Assembly (NCBI GenBank): GCA_946555465.1
Contig: CAMNST010000006.1
Coordinates: 62,001-126,000 of the forward strand
Direction: 5' to 3'
From: an uncultured Clostridia bacterium
GTDB taxonomy: Bacteria > Bacillota > Clostridia > Oscillospirales > Acutalibacteraceae
Length of the DNA stretch: 64,000 nucleotides
The position numbers and the translations under genes were made by a program. The notes below the pieces were generated by a model that was given only the letters and a program-made list of their open reading frames with translations, did not search any database and was not told where the DNA came from. Below, one piece after another: positions 17,976 through 26,588 of the stretch (within the stretch, counting starts at the first letter, position 1; each line of letters begins with the position of its first letter).

Positions 17976-18857
17976 ATGGAAATCAGAGTTTTAAGATATT
18001 TTTTAGAAATTGCAAGAGAAGAAAACATGTCAAGAGCAGCAGAACGGCTGCACGTTTCACAGCCTACACTGTCACGCACTGTGAAAGATTTAGAGGAAGA
18101 ACTCGGCAAACAACTTTTTACAAGAAGCAATTACAGCATTCACCTTACGGATGAGGGAATGCTGCTCAGAAAAAGAGCCGAGGATTTAATTGAAATGGCT
18201 GATAAAATAACGGATGAGTTCCGCTCTCTCGGTAACACTGTAAGCGGTGATATTTATATTGGCTGTGCCGAATCCTATCTTGTTAAATATCTGGCTCGTG
18301 CCATTAAAAATCTTAACAAAATTTATCCTCTGATACGCTTTCACATTACAAGCGGTGACACAGAACAAGTTGAGGAAAAACTAAAAAAAGGACTCTACGA
18401 TTTTGCTTTTATCGTAGAGCCGCCCGATTTGTCCCAGTATAATTATCTTGAAGTACCCGAAAGCGATATATGGGGAGCAGTAATACCGAACACGCATCCC
18501 CTTGCACAAAAAAATGAAATCACCATAAACGACCTGCTGCCTTATCCGATATTTGCATCAAGACAATCCATGATCGTTGACTTACCGCGATGGTGCGGCG
18601 AATATTCGGAAAAATTAAACCTGCTTGCAAATTTTAATCTGACAACCAATGCCGCCGTATTTTCAAAAGAGGGGCTCGGTATTACTTTAACATTTGACCA
18701 TCTTGTGGATACAAGCAAAGAAAGCGGACTGGTTTTCAGACCGCTTTCACCAAAACTGGAAACAAAAATGTATATTATATGGAAAAAATATCAAATGTTC
18801 ACCCCCGCTGCAAAAGCACTGCTTGACGAACTTAATAATATTTTTAACGTTGAATAA
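17976..18857 (+). CDS. LysR-family transcriptional regulator
   Basis: A 293-residue LysR regulator. The winged helix occupies residues 1-60 (MEIRVLRYFLEIAREENMSRAAERLHVSQPTLSRTVKDLEEELGKQLF), followed by a linker helix and a two-lobed effector domain. ATG 17976 with GAGGTG upstream is chosen; the track start 17781 lies within the divergent hydrolase gene. It likely controls that hydrolase, whose start is 121 nt away. The effector is unknown. Confidence 0.93.
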   Translation: MEIRVLRYFLEIAREENMSRAAERLHVSQPTLSRTVKDLEEELGKQLFTRSNYSIHLTDEGMLLRKRAEDLIEMADKITDEFRSLGNTVSGDIYIGCAESYLVKYLARAIKNLNKIYPLIRFHITSGDTEQVEEKLKKGLYDFAFIVEPPDLSQYNYLEVPESDIWGAVIPNTHPLAQKNEITINDLLPYPIFASRQSMIVDLPRWCGEYSEKLNLLANFNLTTNAAVFSKEGLGITLTFDHLVDTSKESGLVFRPLSPKLETKMYIIWKKYQMFTPAAKALLDELNNIFNVE

Positions 18858-18888
18858 ATATTAAAAATTATTTTGTTTTATACCGAAC

Positions 18889-19221
18889 CTATTCTCTTAT
18901 AAACTCACAATCCGTGGCAGGAACACCCAAATCGTCCGACTCATAGCGTTCAATTTTCATATGCAGGTCATATTTATCCCTTAACTGTGCAATTTTCTGC
19001 ATCATAGGTGATGCATGATGAACATCCAATGCGTGTTGATTTTTCCAACTGTCAATTAAAAGCACCGTCTCATTATCATTCATCGGAAAAAAATAATCAT
19101 ATCTTAAGTTCCCCTCCTCGGCACGAATATCATCGGCAGTTCCGCTTTTGGTCATTTCCTCTGCAAATTTTCTGGCATTTCCGTTTTTGCCGCTGTAATA
19201 AATATTTATAGTAACAGCCAT
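18889..19221 (-). CDS. Antibiotic biosynthesis monooxygenase (ABM)-domain protein
   Basis: A 110-residue ferredoxin-like fold protein of the ABM family, related to putative quinol monooxygenases such as YgiN. Visible blocks are GNLRYDYFFPMNDNETVLLIDSWKNQHALDVHHASPMMQKI, matching the conserved strand and the W/H-rich helix of the family. Such proteins are cofactor-free dimers acting on quinols or similar aromatic substrates. It lies 63 nt after the sirtuin gene on the same strand, so it is probably the third gene of the macrodomain-sirtuin operon. That fits a redox-stress theme seen in other sirtuin-M operons, which is inference. Confidence 0.82.
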   Translation of the reverse strand: MAVTINIYYSGKNGNARKFAEEMTKSGTADDIRAEEGNLRYDYFFPMNDNETVLLIDSWKNQHALDVHHASPMMQKIAQLRDKYDLHMKIERYESDDLGVPATDCEFIRE

Positions 19222-19284
19222 ATAATTACCCCCTTCAATTCAATTTTTTACCGGCAGACAGCAGTTCATCCCCGGCTGAATCCG

Positions 19285-20169
19285 TTATTTTATTTTTTCG
19301 GAAAGCAAATCTGTTATAACTTCTTTTATATCATGGTCAATGCAGATTGACCGGCTTTTTATTTCATCGGGACAGGAAGCATCACCCATGTTTATGCATA
19401 CATAGGATGCTTTGGGATTTTTTGCAGTCATCTGCCGGAATGGATATTTGATTATAACAGGCGTATTATATCCCACTCCAAGTTCAAGAAAAAGTATTTT
19501 TTGATTTTGTCTTGTTCTTAAAAAGTTCTGATATCTTTCTGCCGCAATATGCCAGCCTTCATCTTCAACAAATTTATCATCTGCCCTTAAATTTGTTGTT
19601 AAAGGTTTATTGCAATACGGACACCTCGGTATAAGTTCACCGGGTATTTTCATATCACTCTGTTTGGCAAACATTTCTCTTATACTTTCTTCATTGCCAA
19701 AAGTTTTGCTGCAGCAAGGCTCACTGCACTGAAAAAGACCGTAATCCCCCTGTGTGTAAAACAATCTTTTTTTATCAAAACCGGCTTTCTGAAAGCAATG
19801 GTCAACATTGGTTGTGATAACAAAGTAGTCTTTATTTTTCACCAGATCAAACAGTTGGCTGTATAAATCGCTCGCAACATCGAGATAACGGTTGATATAA
19901 ATATACCTGCTCCAGTACGCCCAGTATTCTTCAAGTGTTCTGTAAGGATAAAAACCACCGTAATACATATCACTGAAACCGTATTTTGCCTTAAAATCAG
20001 AAAAATATTTATCAAATCTTTCACCGCTGTAGGTAAAACCTGCGGCAGTTGAAAGCCCTGCACCTGCGCCTATAAGAACGGCATCGGCATCCTCAATTTT
20101 TTCTTTTAGTTTGTTTATACTATCCGAGTAATTTTCGGTAGATTTTGTAATCGGTTTCTTTAAAGACAT
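19285..20169 (-). CDS. Sir2-family (class M-like) sirtuin, putative protein ADP-ribosyltransferase
   Basis: A 294-residue NAD-dependent sirtuin. NAD-binding GAGAGLSTAAGF near residue 35, TNVDHCFQKAGF, and a zinc site made of CSEPCC and CPYC are all present. The catalytic His of deacetylating sirtuins is replaced: the usual HG reads YTQGDYG, with Gln. That replacement, and the adjacent Zn-macrodomain gene, match the class M sirtuins (SirTM), which ADP-ribosylate a lipoyl-carrier protein. ATG 20169 has AGGTGA upstream and overlaps the macrodomain gene by 50 nt. No GcvH-L or lipoate ligase gene is seen nearby, so its target here is unknown. Confidence 0.88.
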   Translation of the reverse strand: MSLKKPITKSTENYSDSINKLKEKIEDADAVLIGAGAGLSTAAGFTYSGERFDKYFSDFKAKYGFSDMYYGGFYPYRTLEEYWAYWSRYIYINRYLDVASDLYSQLFDLVKNKDYFVITTNVDHCFQKAGFDKKRLFYTQGDYGLFQCSEPCCSKTFGNEESIREMFAKQSDMKIPGELIPRCPYCNKPLTTNLRADDKFVEDEGWHIAAERYQNFLRTRQNQKILFLELGVGYNTPVIIKYPFRQMTAKNPKASYVCINMGDASCPDEIKSRSICIDHDIKEVITDLLSEKIK

Positions 20170-20902
20170 TGAATATCACCTTGATTTTGCTATTGGTTTC
20201 TGCCTTATATTTTTCAACTGTATTCACCGCTGTTTTCGCTGCCTTATCATTCGGGAAATGAAATTCTCCTGTTGAAATGCAGCAAAAAGCAATGCTTTTT
20301 ATACCATATTCATCTGCAAGTTTCAGACATTGCATATAACAAGATGCAAGCAGATTTTCATCGTTGCGGCAGGGTATATCATTTATTATCGGTCCTACCG
20401 TGTGCATAACATATCTGCTTGGCAAATTATATGCAGGGGTAATTTTTGCTTTGCCCGTAGGCTCTTTATACCCTTGGGCCTTCATAATTTCACCGCATTT
20501 CAGACGCAGTCTTACGCCTGCAAAAGTATGAATACAGTTATCTATACAGGCGTGACAGGGGCAGAAACAGCCTAAAAGTTGACTATTTGCTGCATTGACA
20601 ACAGCATCGCATTTCAAAGTTGTAATATCCCCTTGCCACAAATACATATCGTTTTTTACCGGTTTTAAATTATTTATATCTGTTATACCCTTTTTGTCAA
20701 GTTCTTCACGCAGATATTCACTCTCAATATTGATAAATTCTTCGCTGATTGGTTCGGGCATACGAACATTAACGAGTGAGCGGTAAAGTTGAAACCGCTC
20801 ATTTTTGTTATCAGGTATTGTAACCTTGCTGTATCTTGAATTTTCATTAAGAAGGTATTTAATTAACCATATAAGTCTTTCATTCTGTGTAATATGAATC
20901 AC
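20120..20902 (-). CDS. Zn-dependent macrodomain, protein-ADP-ribose hydrolase
   Basis: A 260-residue macrodomain protein that removes ADP-ribose from protein. The domain starts about residue 90 with WQGDITTLKCDAVVNAANSQLLGCF. The zinc ligands of the Zn-macro subfamily are visible in GCFCPCHACIDNCIHTFAG (Cys-His-Cys). The phosphate loop is CISTGEFHFP. The N-terminal about 85 residues form the helical extension common in this subfamily. The start is GTG 20902; its GTGA overlaps a TGA that ends an upstream open frame. It is the first gene of the macrodomain-sirtuin-ABM operon and overlaps the sirtuin by 50 nt, suggesting writer and eraser are made in fixed ratio. Confidence 0.92.
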   Translation of the reverse strand: MIHITQNERLIWLIKYLLNENSRYSKVTIPDNKNERFQLYRSLVNVRMPEPISEEFINIESEYLREELDKKGITDINNLKPVKNDMYLWQGDITTLKCDAVVNAANSQLLGCFCPCHACIDNCIHTFAGVRLRLKCGEIMKAQGYKEPTGKAKITPAYNLPSRYVMHTVGPIINDIPCRNDENLLASCYMQCLKLADEYGIKSIAFCCISTGEFHFPNDKAAKTAVNTVEKYKAETNSKIKVIFNVFKETDYKIYRKLLG

Positions 20903-21153
20903 CCATCCAAATAAGAGTTATTCGCATTCTGCATTGCGTATTTCGCAACATCATGCATAAAAGATGCACCCGCACCTAATTTACAATCCCCTGCAAAAAA
21001 TCAAGTGTGCTTTCTTAAGAACATATCAGCGTATCTCTTGAATATATTATATCCTCCTGTAACAGCATTTGTAAAGTACGCACTTTTTTGTTCTGTAGGC
21101 ACCAAAAAGTAACTATTGGAATAAGCAGAATAAAATATATTCTGTTTCAGTTT
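20899..21153 (-). pseudogene. Eroded reading frame between small ORF and macrodomain gene
   Basis: Downstream of the 53-residue ORF the same frame stays open for 50 codons (KLKQNIFYSAYSNSYFLVPTEQ...) to a TGA at 21003-21001, then 33 codons (FFAGDCKLGAGASFMHDVAKYAMQNANNSYLDG) to the TGA overlapping the macrodomain GTG start. The pieces have protein-like composition, but I recognise no family. It could be a decayed gene or chance. TGA is a normal stop in neighbouring genes such as the GH36 gene, so recoding is not assumed. Confidence 0.3.
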
Positions 21154-21315
21154 TCAAAATTCAAACTCATCACACGGAATACAAAATTCCAGCCTGTCTC
21201 CGCTATCAACCTGAAACGTTACATAATAAAATGTTGATGAATGATAATCGTCAAAATAAACAGAATTGTTTATACTTGTCATATCTTCATTATCAAGCGT
21301 GTAATCAAATTCCAT
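21154..21315 (-). CDS. Small protein resembling the core of DUF2500
   Basis: Encodes 53 residues starting at ATG 21315 with GGAGGT 6 nt upstream, a strong translation signal. It is below the 60-residue cut-off of the track. The segment STFYYVTFQVDSGDRLEF resembles the YYVTFxxxSGDRxEF block of DUF2500 proteins, as I remember it, but the usual N-terminal membrane helix and C-terminal strands are missing. It may be a truncated gene or a small protein in its own right. Confidence 0.55.
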   Translation of the reverse strand: MEFDYTLDNEDMTSINNSVYFDDYHSSTFYYVTFQVDSGDRLEFCIPCDEFEF

Positions 21316-21455
21316 TTAAATACCTCCAAACGATTTGACAACCATGCGTTTTTTCAATCAGCCTGATAAAATTCAGGTTTTTCTTTAATGATACAACTGA
21401 TTATCAGTTGTATCAACTGCATTCTCGTTTTAGTATTACTTATTTTTTCAATTAA

Positions 21456-21851
21456 CTATTTCTGCATTATTTTCACATCACAAAAATACTCTGTTAAAAT
21501 CAAAATCAATGCACTGCAGGCAAATATGCCGTCCATTATTCCGGCGGGCAGCATAAACATCATCAATATCATTGTAACAACACAATTTATTAAAGATAAC
21601 ACCAATCCCCACATTTTATTTTTCCATAATCCTGCAGCACCTATAACCCTTACAATGCCGTAAATTGCACCCATTATCAGCATTAAATTCATATTATTCT
21701 GAAAATAAGGAACTATAAAAGAAAAATATGAACTTATATCAAACTTGTCATCTCCCATAATAAATACAGGAACAAGACTTAAACAACCGCCTATTTCCAT
21801 AAATGCACCATGTATAATCATTAATATTGCTGCAATCTTATACTTTTTCAT
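21456..21851 (-). CDS. Small integral membrane protein, unknown function
   Basis: 131 residues with four hydrophobic helices (about 8-30, 50-72, 78-100 and 104-123). There are no enzyme motifs; short charged loops contain GDDKFD and KNKMW. It resembles small four-helix membrane proteins often annotated only as hypothetical. It stands alone on the minus strand between the eroded region and the aldolase-kinase pair. No function is proposed. Confidence 0.75.
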   Translation of the reverse strand: MKKYKIAAILMIIHGAFMEIGGCLSLVPVFIMGDDKFDISSYFSFIVPYFQNNMNLMLIMGAIYGIVRVIGAAGLWKNKMWGLVLSLINCVVTMILMMFMLPAGIMDGIFACSALILILTEYFCDVKIMQK

Positions 21852-21998
21852 AATATCCCCTTAACATTTAAAACTATAAATTTGTATAGAAAATTTTTCT
21901 GCATAATCCTGATATTCTATAGATTTATGCGAATAGAATTTTGACTTTTTAAGTTTTTCTGTAGAAATAATGTATACTACTGTAAAAATAGCAATAAA

Positions 21999-22026
21999 AA
22001 AGAGCGGCAAAAACCGCTCCTTTTTA
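21999..22026 (-). terminator. Terminator of the kinase gene
   Basis: On the minus strand GAGCGG-TTTTT-GCCGCTC is followed by TTTTTTATTG, 15 nt after the stop of the IolC-like gene. Confidence 0.8.
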
Positions 22027-22040
22027 TTACTATATTTATT

Positions 22041-23057
22041 TTAGACTCTTGCTACCATTTCTCCGTATTCTTCTTTGCTCTTTTTGATAAATTCTTCTAC
22101 CTGTTTTGCAGAAGGCATAGCATCTGAACAGGAATGAGCAGAAATAAGGATTGATGCAGAGGCAGAACCGAACTCAAGACATTCAATTATTTCTTTACCC
22201 TGAAGCAGGCTGTAAAGGAAGGATGAACCATAACCATCGCCGCCGCCGAAGCCTTTAAGTTTAACAGCAGGGAAAGGTTTAATAGAGTAGAACTTTCCGT
22301 CATTTGTATATGCGGTTGAACCTTCTTTTCCATGCTTAATAACGCAGATTGCTGCGCCGAAAGACTGCCAGTATTTTGCAGATTCCGGATCGGATTCTTT
22401 AACACCAACAATACCCTCTGTTAAATCAAATTCTTCTCTTGAGCCCATAATGATATCGGCATTCTGGGCTACAAGACTGTAATAAACAGCAATTTCATCT
22501 TTAGAAGTCCATGTATACTCACGATAGTCAATATCAAAAATAATTCTTACGTTATTTTTCTTTGCAAGCATCATTGCTTTAAGACAAGCCTCTCTTGAAG
22601 GCGATTTGGCAAGAGCAGTTCCGCTGATAACAATCGCCTTTGCTGATGCAATATAATCTTCCTTAATATCTTCGGGAGCCATACAGAAATCGGCAACATT
22701 GTCACGATACATAAGGATAGATGATTTTTCTTTTGAAAGAATTTCAGTAAACGTAAGACCTAAGCACTCGCCGTTCTTTGCTCTTGTAATCTGGCTTGTG
22801 TCAATGCCTTCTTTATCAAAATAATTAACAACAAAATCACCGAACTGGTCATTGCTTACACAGCCGCAGAAACCGACTTTACAGCCAAGTCTTGCAAGAC
22901 CCACCGCAATATTGGCAGGAGAACCGCCGACATACTTGTTAAAGTTTGACGATTCACTGAGCGGCATATACATATCGGTAGGATTAAAGTCAATAGCAAT
23001 TCTTCCGATTGGAATAAAATCAAGCGGTTTTGACATATCAAATTCAATATACTTCAT
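22041..23057 (-). CDS. iolC: PfkB-family kinase, 5-dehydro-2-deoxygluconokinase (IolC)-like
   Basis: A ribokinase-fold kinase of 338 residues. GGSPANIAVGLARLG is the PfkB N-terminal signature. The C-terminal catalytic segment reads GFGGGDGYGSSFLYS, where the catalytic Asp follows GGG instead of the usual GAG. DIDYREYTW and the overall length fit IolC of myo-inositol breakdown, which phosphorylates 5-dehydro-2-deoxygluconate. It is 13 nt after the class II aldolase gene, matching the IolC-IolJ pair. No other inositol genes are in the window, so the substrate may be another deoxy- or keto-sugar acid. Confidence 0.82.
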   Translation of the reverse strand: MKYIEFDMSKPLDFIPIGRIAIDFNPTDMYMPLSESSNFNKYVGGSPANIAVGLARLGCKVGFCGCVSNDQFGDFVVNYFDKEGIDTSQITRAKNGECLGLTFTEILSKEKSSILMYRDNVADFCMAPEDIKEDYIASAKAIVISGTALAKSPSREACLKAMMLAKKNNVRIIFDIDYREYTWTSKDEIAVYYSLVAQNADIIMGSREEFDLTEGIVGVKESDPESAKYWQSFGAAICVIKHGKEGSTAYTNDGKFYSIKPFPAVKLKGFGGGDGYGSSFLYSLLQGKEIIECLEFGSASASILISAHSCSDAMPSAKQVEEFIKKSKEEYGEMVARV

Positions 23058-23070
23058 AAAATTACCTCAC

Positions 23071-23913
23071 TTATGCTTTATTGTCTGTGCCGAAAATGAG
23101 AATATGTTTCTTGGCGTTCTGATATGCGCCTTCAACTTCGGCAGCCTGCAAATCATAATAGCCATTAATGCTTTTATCATTATAGCACTTGCTTACGGTA
23201 TTTTCAACCATATCAAAGGTTGCAGTAGCAATATTTATTTTTTTTATACCTGTATGAGAACAACGAACGAAATCATCAGGTGTAATTCCCGTTCCGCCGT
23301 GAAGAACAAGCGGAAGGTCGGTATTTTTTTCAACTTCTTCAAGAATATCAAAACGAAGTTTCGGTGTACTTTTATAATTGCCGTGGGCATTGCCTATGGC
23401 TATTGCAAGAGCATCAACCTGAGTTTCAGCCTCAAAACGAACTGCATCTTCCACTTTTGTACAGTTAATTGCAATATCCTCACTGCCGTCTTCAGAACCG
23501 CCCACACAGCCGATTTCAGCCTCAACAGCGGCATCATATTCTTCAGCCATCTGCATAACCTTTTTGGTCATTTCAATATTTTCATCAAGCGGAAGATGAG
23601 AACCGTCAAACATAACGGAAGTAAATCCAAGATCAAGAGCCTGACCTATTTTTTCAAGAGTTTTGCCATGGTCAAAATGAACAGCAACGGGGGTAGAGGC
23701 ATTTTCTGCCGCCGCCACCATTAACGGACCTATCAACTCAAGCGGACTCTGTTTAAGCCTTACTTCGGCAATCTGAAGAATTACAGGTGCATTCAGTTCT
23801 TCTGCGGCTTTAAGCACGCCAAGCACCATTTCCATATTTGCAACTGAAAATGAACCTACTGCATAGTTTCCTTCCTGAGCATCTGCAAGCAAATCACGCA
23901 TATTAACAAGCAT
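23071..23913 (-). CDS. Class II aldolase (fructose-bisphosphate / IolJ type)
   Basis: A zinc-dependent class II aldolase of 280 residues. Zinc ligands and active-site blocks are VAVHFDHGKT, SVMFDGSHLPLDEN, AIAIGNAHGNY and LVLHGGTGI. The closing segment IKKINIATA binds phosphate. The family covers fructose- and tagatose-bisphosphate aldolases and IolJ, which splits 6-phospho-5-dehydro-2-deoxygluconate. The tight pairing with an IolC-like kinase supports the IolJ role. The start has TTAAGGAGA-type RBS. It leads a two-gene operon. Confidence 0.88.
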   Translation of the reverse strand: MLVNMRDLLADAQEGNYAVGSFSVANMEMVLGVLKAAEELNAPVILQIAEVRLKQSPLELIGPLMVAAAENASTPVAVHFDHGKTLEKIGQALDLGFTSVMFDGSHLPLDENIEMTKKVMQMAEEYDAAVEAEIGCVGGSEDGSEDIAINCTKVEDAVRFEAETQVDALAIAIGNAHGNYKSTPKLRFDILEEVEKNTDLPLVLHGGTGITPDDFVRCSHTGIKKINIATATFDMVENTVSKCYNDKSINGYYDLQAAEVEGAYQNAKKHILIFGTDNKA

Positions 23914-23947
23914 ATATCTTTCTCCTTAACCAAAACAATAACAAACA

Positions 23948-24283
23948 CGAGCCGGCAGTAAGCCGAGTTCTGTCGTGGGCAGTTATCTATCTCGACGCAG
24001 AATTGCTCCTGCGCTCAAGCCATCCTTTGAAGTTATGTGTCGAGCAAACAACCCTTCTGTCGATGTTGCAGCGGATAGAGTTTACATGGCAGAAAATGTC
24101 TCCACTTTCTCGGTGGGCTCTTACCCCGCCTTTCCACCCTTACCCGAAAACTTCGGGCGGTATATCTCTGTTGCACTGTTCCTGAGGTCACCCTCGGCGG
24201 CCGTTAGCCGTTACCCTGCTCTGTGCTGCTCGGACTTTCCTCATACTCTTTAAGAGTACGCAACTGCCTTGCCGACTCGATAA
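23948..24283 (-). ncRNA. rnpB: RNase P RNA, bacterial class A
   Basis: The minus strand reads GAGTCGGCAAGGCAGTTGC at the 5' end, then the universally conserved GAGGAAAGTCCGAGC, the P10-P11 region, GGTAAGAGCCCACCG, and close to the 3' end GACAGAACTCGGCTTA, which pairs with the 5' strand to form P4/P1. These blocks in this order and a length near 335 nt identify the catalytic RNA that trims tRNA 5' ends. The track ORFs here (23975 and 24003) are shadows. End points are accurate to a few bases. Confidence 0.95.
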
Positions 24284-24288
24284 TTTAT

Positions 24289-24318
24289 ATTTTAAAATAA
24301 GTTCATATAGAAAGTCAA
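24289..24318 (-). promoter_or_regulatory. Promoter of rnpB
   Basis: On the minus strand TTGACT (24318-24313), an 18-bp spacer and TAAAAT (24294-24289) lie a few bases upstream of the RNase P RNA 5' end, giving a start site consistent with the conserved stem. Confidence 0.65.
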
Positions 24319-24396
24319 TACATTTTACAAATGACAGTTGAAAAAATATATAATATGTAGTAAGATTTTTATATATAATGTATTGGAGATGACAAA

Positions 24397-25701
24397 ATGC
24401 CTCGTTTTGAAAATGAAGGTTTTAATAATAACCGAAAAAGAGATGTTGACAGAACTGTTCCGGAAAATGAAAATTACTATGGTTACTCGCCTGTTGACTT
24501 TAATTTTAACAGCAGAAAAAAGAATGACCGTGTTGTTGAGGATAATCAGAAAGAACAGGGGTTCAATCCATGCGAAAGTTATTTTTCAGATGATGCGAAA
24601 CAGCAAAGAAGACAGGAGTATTTCCGAAGCGAAACCCCCGATGATTATATTTCCGTTCCTAAACGGACAAGTTCTGCACCGTCAGACAAAAGAAATCCAA
24701 ATAAAAAAACAAACCAAAACCGCAACTCCGGTAAAAAGACAGATATCAAAAAGATTATAAAATCTGTTCCCATAATTATTCTTGTGCTTATTGTTATTGC
24801 CGCAGGTTCCCTTTTATCTGTAATGAATAAAATCAATTATAAAGAAAAAACAGAGAACACCTATGTTTCGGAAAATCTGATGCATGACAGTTCCGTAAAA
24901 AACATTCTGCTTTTGGGTGTAGATGCAAGAAGCAATGACAATGCCGAAACTTCACGTTCCGACACAATGATGCTTATCTCACTGGACTCAAAGCATCATT
25001 GCATAAAAATGGTATCATTTCTGAGAGATACATGGGTCTACATACCCTCACTCGGATATGAACAAAGACTCAATGCCGCCTGTTCTTCCGGAGGATATGA
25101 GGGTGTTGTAGGCGCTATTGAGTATAATTTCGGAATTGATATTGACGGTTATGTTGTTGCCGACTTTGAAATGTTCAAAACACTTGTAGACAGTCTCGGC
25201 GGCGTTGAAGTTGAAGTAACCGCAGAAGAGGCTGATGAAGTTACAGGGCACCCGATGCGTTACGGCAATGTTACGCTGAATGAGGGAAAATACAAACTTA
25301 CAGGTGAACAGGCACTTGCCTATTGCAGAATAAGAAAAATAGATACAGATTTCAACAGAACCCAGAGACAGCGCACAGTTATGAGTGCCATCCTGAGCAA
25401 AGCAAAAAAATCAGGTCCGATAAAATTATATAAAATGGCATCGAACAGTGCACCGTATATTGAAACCAATCTCAGCAAAAGTGAAATTATGGGTATCGTA
25501 TTCAAAGCAATGGGCTGCATCACAGGCGATTTTCATCAGAACAAAGTTCCGTTTGAAGGCACATGGAATTATGCAACTATTCAAGGCAATAGTGTAATTT
25601 CAATAAATACAGATGAAAACAAGCAAATGCTTATTGATTATATTTATAATAAAAGTTCCGCTGATATAAAAGCAGAAGAAAACAGCAATAATGATAATTG
25701 A
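24397..25701 (+). CDS. LytR-CpsA-Psr (LCP) family cell-wall glycopolymer ligase
   Basis: A 434-residue membrane protein that attaches teichoic-acid-like or capsular polymers to peptidoglycan from a lipid carrier. A disordered Asn/Lys-rich cytoplasmic tail (1-115) precedes one membrane helix (SVPIIILVLIVIAAGSLLSVM, about 123-143). The extracytoplasmic LCP domain follows, with ILLLGVDARSNDNAETSRSDTMMLISLD, FLRDTWVYIP and YCRIRKIDTDFNRTQRQRTVM, the Arg/Asp residues that bind the pyrophosphate lipid. The unusually long polar tail resembles LCP proteins of Oscillospiraceae. GGAG precedes the ATG. Single gene. Confidence 0.93.
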   Translation: MPRFENEGFNNNRKRDVDRTVPENENYYGYSPVDFNFNSRKKNDRVVEDNQKEQGFNPCESYFSDDAKQQRRQEYFRSETPDDYISVPKRTSSAPSDKRNPNKKTNQNRNSGKKTDIKKIIKSVPIIILVLIVIAAGSLLSVMNKINYKEKTENTYVSENLMHDSSVKNILLLGVDARSNDNAETSRSDTMMLISLDSKHHCIKMVSFLRDTWVYIPSLGYEQRLNAACSSGGYEGVVGAIEYNFGIDIDGYVVADFEMFKTLVDSLGGVEVEVTAEEADEVTGHPMRYGNVTLNEGKYKLTGEQALAYCRIRKIDTDFNRTQRQRTVMSAILSKAKKSGPIKLYKMASNSAPYIETNLSKSEIMGIVFKAMGCITGDFHQNKVPFEGTWNYATIQGNSVISINTDENKQMLIDYIYNKSSADIKAEENSNNDN

Positions 25702-25713
25702 TAAAAACATATG

Positions 25714-25762
25714 ATAGTAAATAACCCACGAACTTAATGCTCGTGGGTTGTTTATTTACTAT
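25714..25762. terminator. Terminator after the LCP gene
   Basis: ATAGTAAATAACCCACGA pairs with TCGTGGGTTGTTTATTTACTAT around a 9-nt loop, a long near-perfect hairpin just downstream of the LCP stop. Confidence 0.82.
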
Positions 25763-25829
25763 TGTAATGTAATACAAAACAAACATATTTTTGTGCAAAC
25801 ACAGTTCAACCGGCATCAATTTACACACT

Positions 25830-26558
25830 TTACCAAATACCATAAAAATACTTTTTTATATTATCAGCATCAGGATAATTTATCTCTTCAATCATATGAA
25901 CCACATCAACCGCATTATATTCTATATCAATCGTCTGTATCTCAAAATTTCCATTTTCTATTTTTACAACACCGGCTCTTGCCAAATTTCTGTCTTGCGC
26001 AGGACAGCCAAGTGAACCAAAATTAATATATGATTTGTCACTTTTGCAAATATTTCTGCAATGATTGTGTCCATACAGAATAATATCGCTCTTAACATCG
26101 GCAAACATGCTTTTCAAATCGTCCTCAGACGGATTTATTTTATAATTAGTATAATTATAATGCCCGTCACTATCCATACAATAATGCATAACGGATATAG
26201 TAAACCCTTCAAGTGTAATATCAGTCTTATATGGCAAACTTTTAAGAAATGCAATGGATTCTGCCGACAGCAGACTGTGCTCCCAATGATGATGTTTCAT
26301 TTCGTCAATGCCCATATTTTCCTCATTCGGATATGTATCGGGCATTCCGTCAAGCAAATATTTTTCGTGATTTCCGCGAACGGCAATTAAATTCGGAATT
26401 TGCATCATATATTGAACCGTTTCTTCAGGACACGGTCCGATTCCGATTATATCACCGCAGCAAATTATTTTATCGCATTCCATTTGATTTAGTTTATCCA
26501 CAACAACTCTGAGTGCTGGCAGATTATTGTGAATATCTGTAATTACACCTAATTTCAT
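25830..26558 (-). CDS. YfcE/calcineurin-type metallophosphoesterase
   Basis: A 242-residue single-domain phosphoesterase of the small YfcE-like group. All metal ligands are visible: GVITDIHNN, CCGDIIGIGP, VRGNHEKYL, VMHYC and YGHNHC, then INFGSLGCP. It probably hydrolyses phosphodiesters or phosphomonoesters in the cytoplasm; the true substrate is unknown for most members. It lies 30 nt after the acetyltransferase gene on the same strand, so they may be co-transcribed. Confidence 0.88.
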   Translation of the reverse strand: MKLGVITDIHNNLPALRVVVDKLNQMECDKIICCGDIIGIGPCPEETVQYMMQIPNLIAVRGNHEKYLLDGMPDTYPNEENMGIDEMKHHHWEHSLLSAESIAFLKSLPYKTDITLEGFTISVMHYCMDSDGHYNYTNYKINPSEDDLKSMFADVKSDIILYGHNHCRNICKSDKSYINFGSLGCPAQDRNLARAGVVKIENGNFEIQTIDIEYNAVDVVHMIEEINYPDADNIKKYFYGIW

Positions 26559-26588
26559 TGTATAAATTTTCCATCCTTATTGCTAAAA

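Noticed and set aside
20899-21153. Selenocysteine or TGA recoding in the interrupted frame
   Set aside because: TGA is used as a true stop in nearby genes and no SECIS-like stem is evident; kept only as a low-probability alternative.
22852-23724. 290-residue plus-strand ORF
   Set aside because: Shadow of the kinase and aldolase genes; spans two genes and their junction.
23975-24253. Plus-strand ORFs at 23975 and 24003
   Set aside because: They lie antisense within RNase P RNA, whose conserved blocks explain the sequence.
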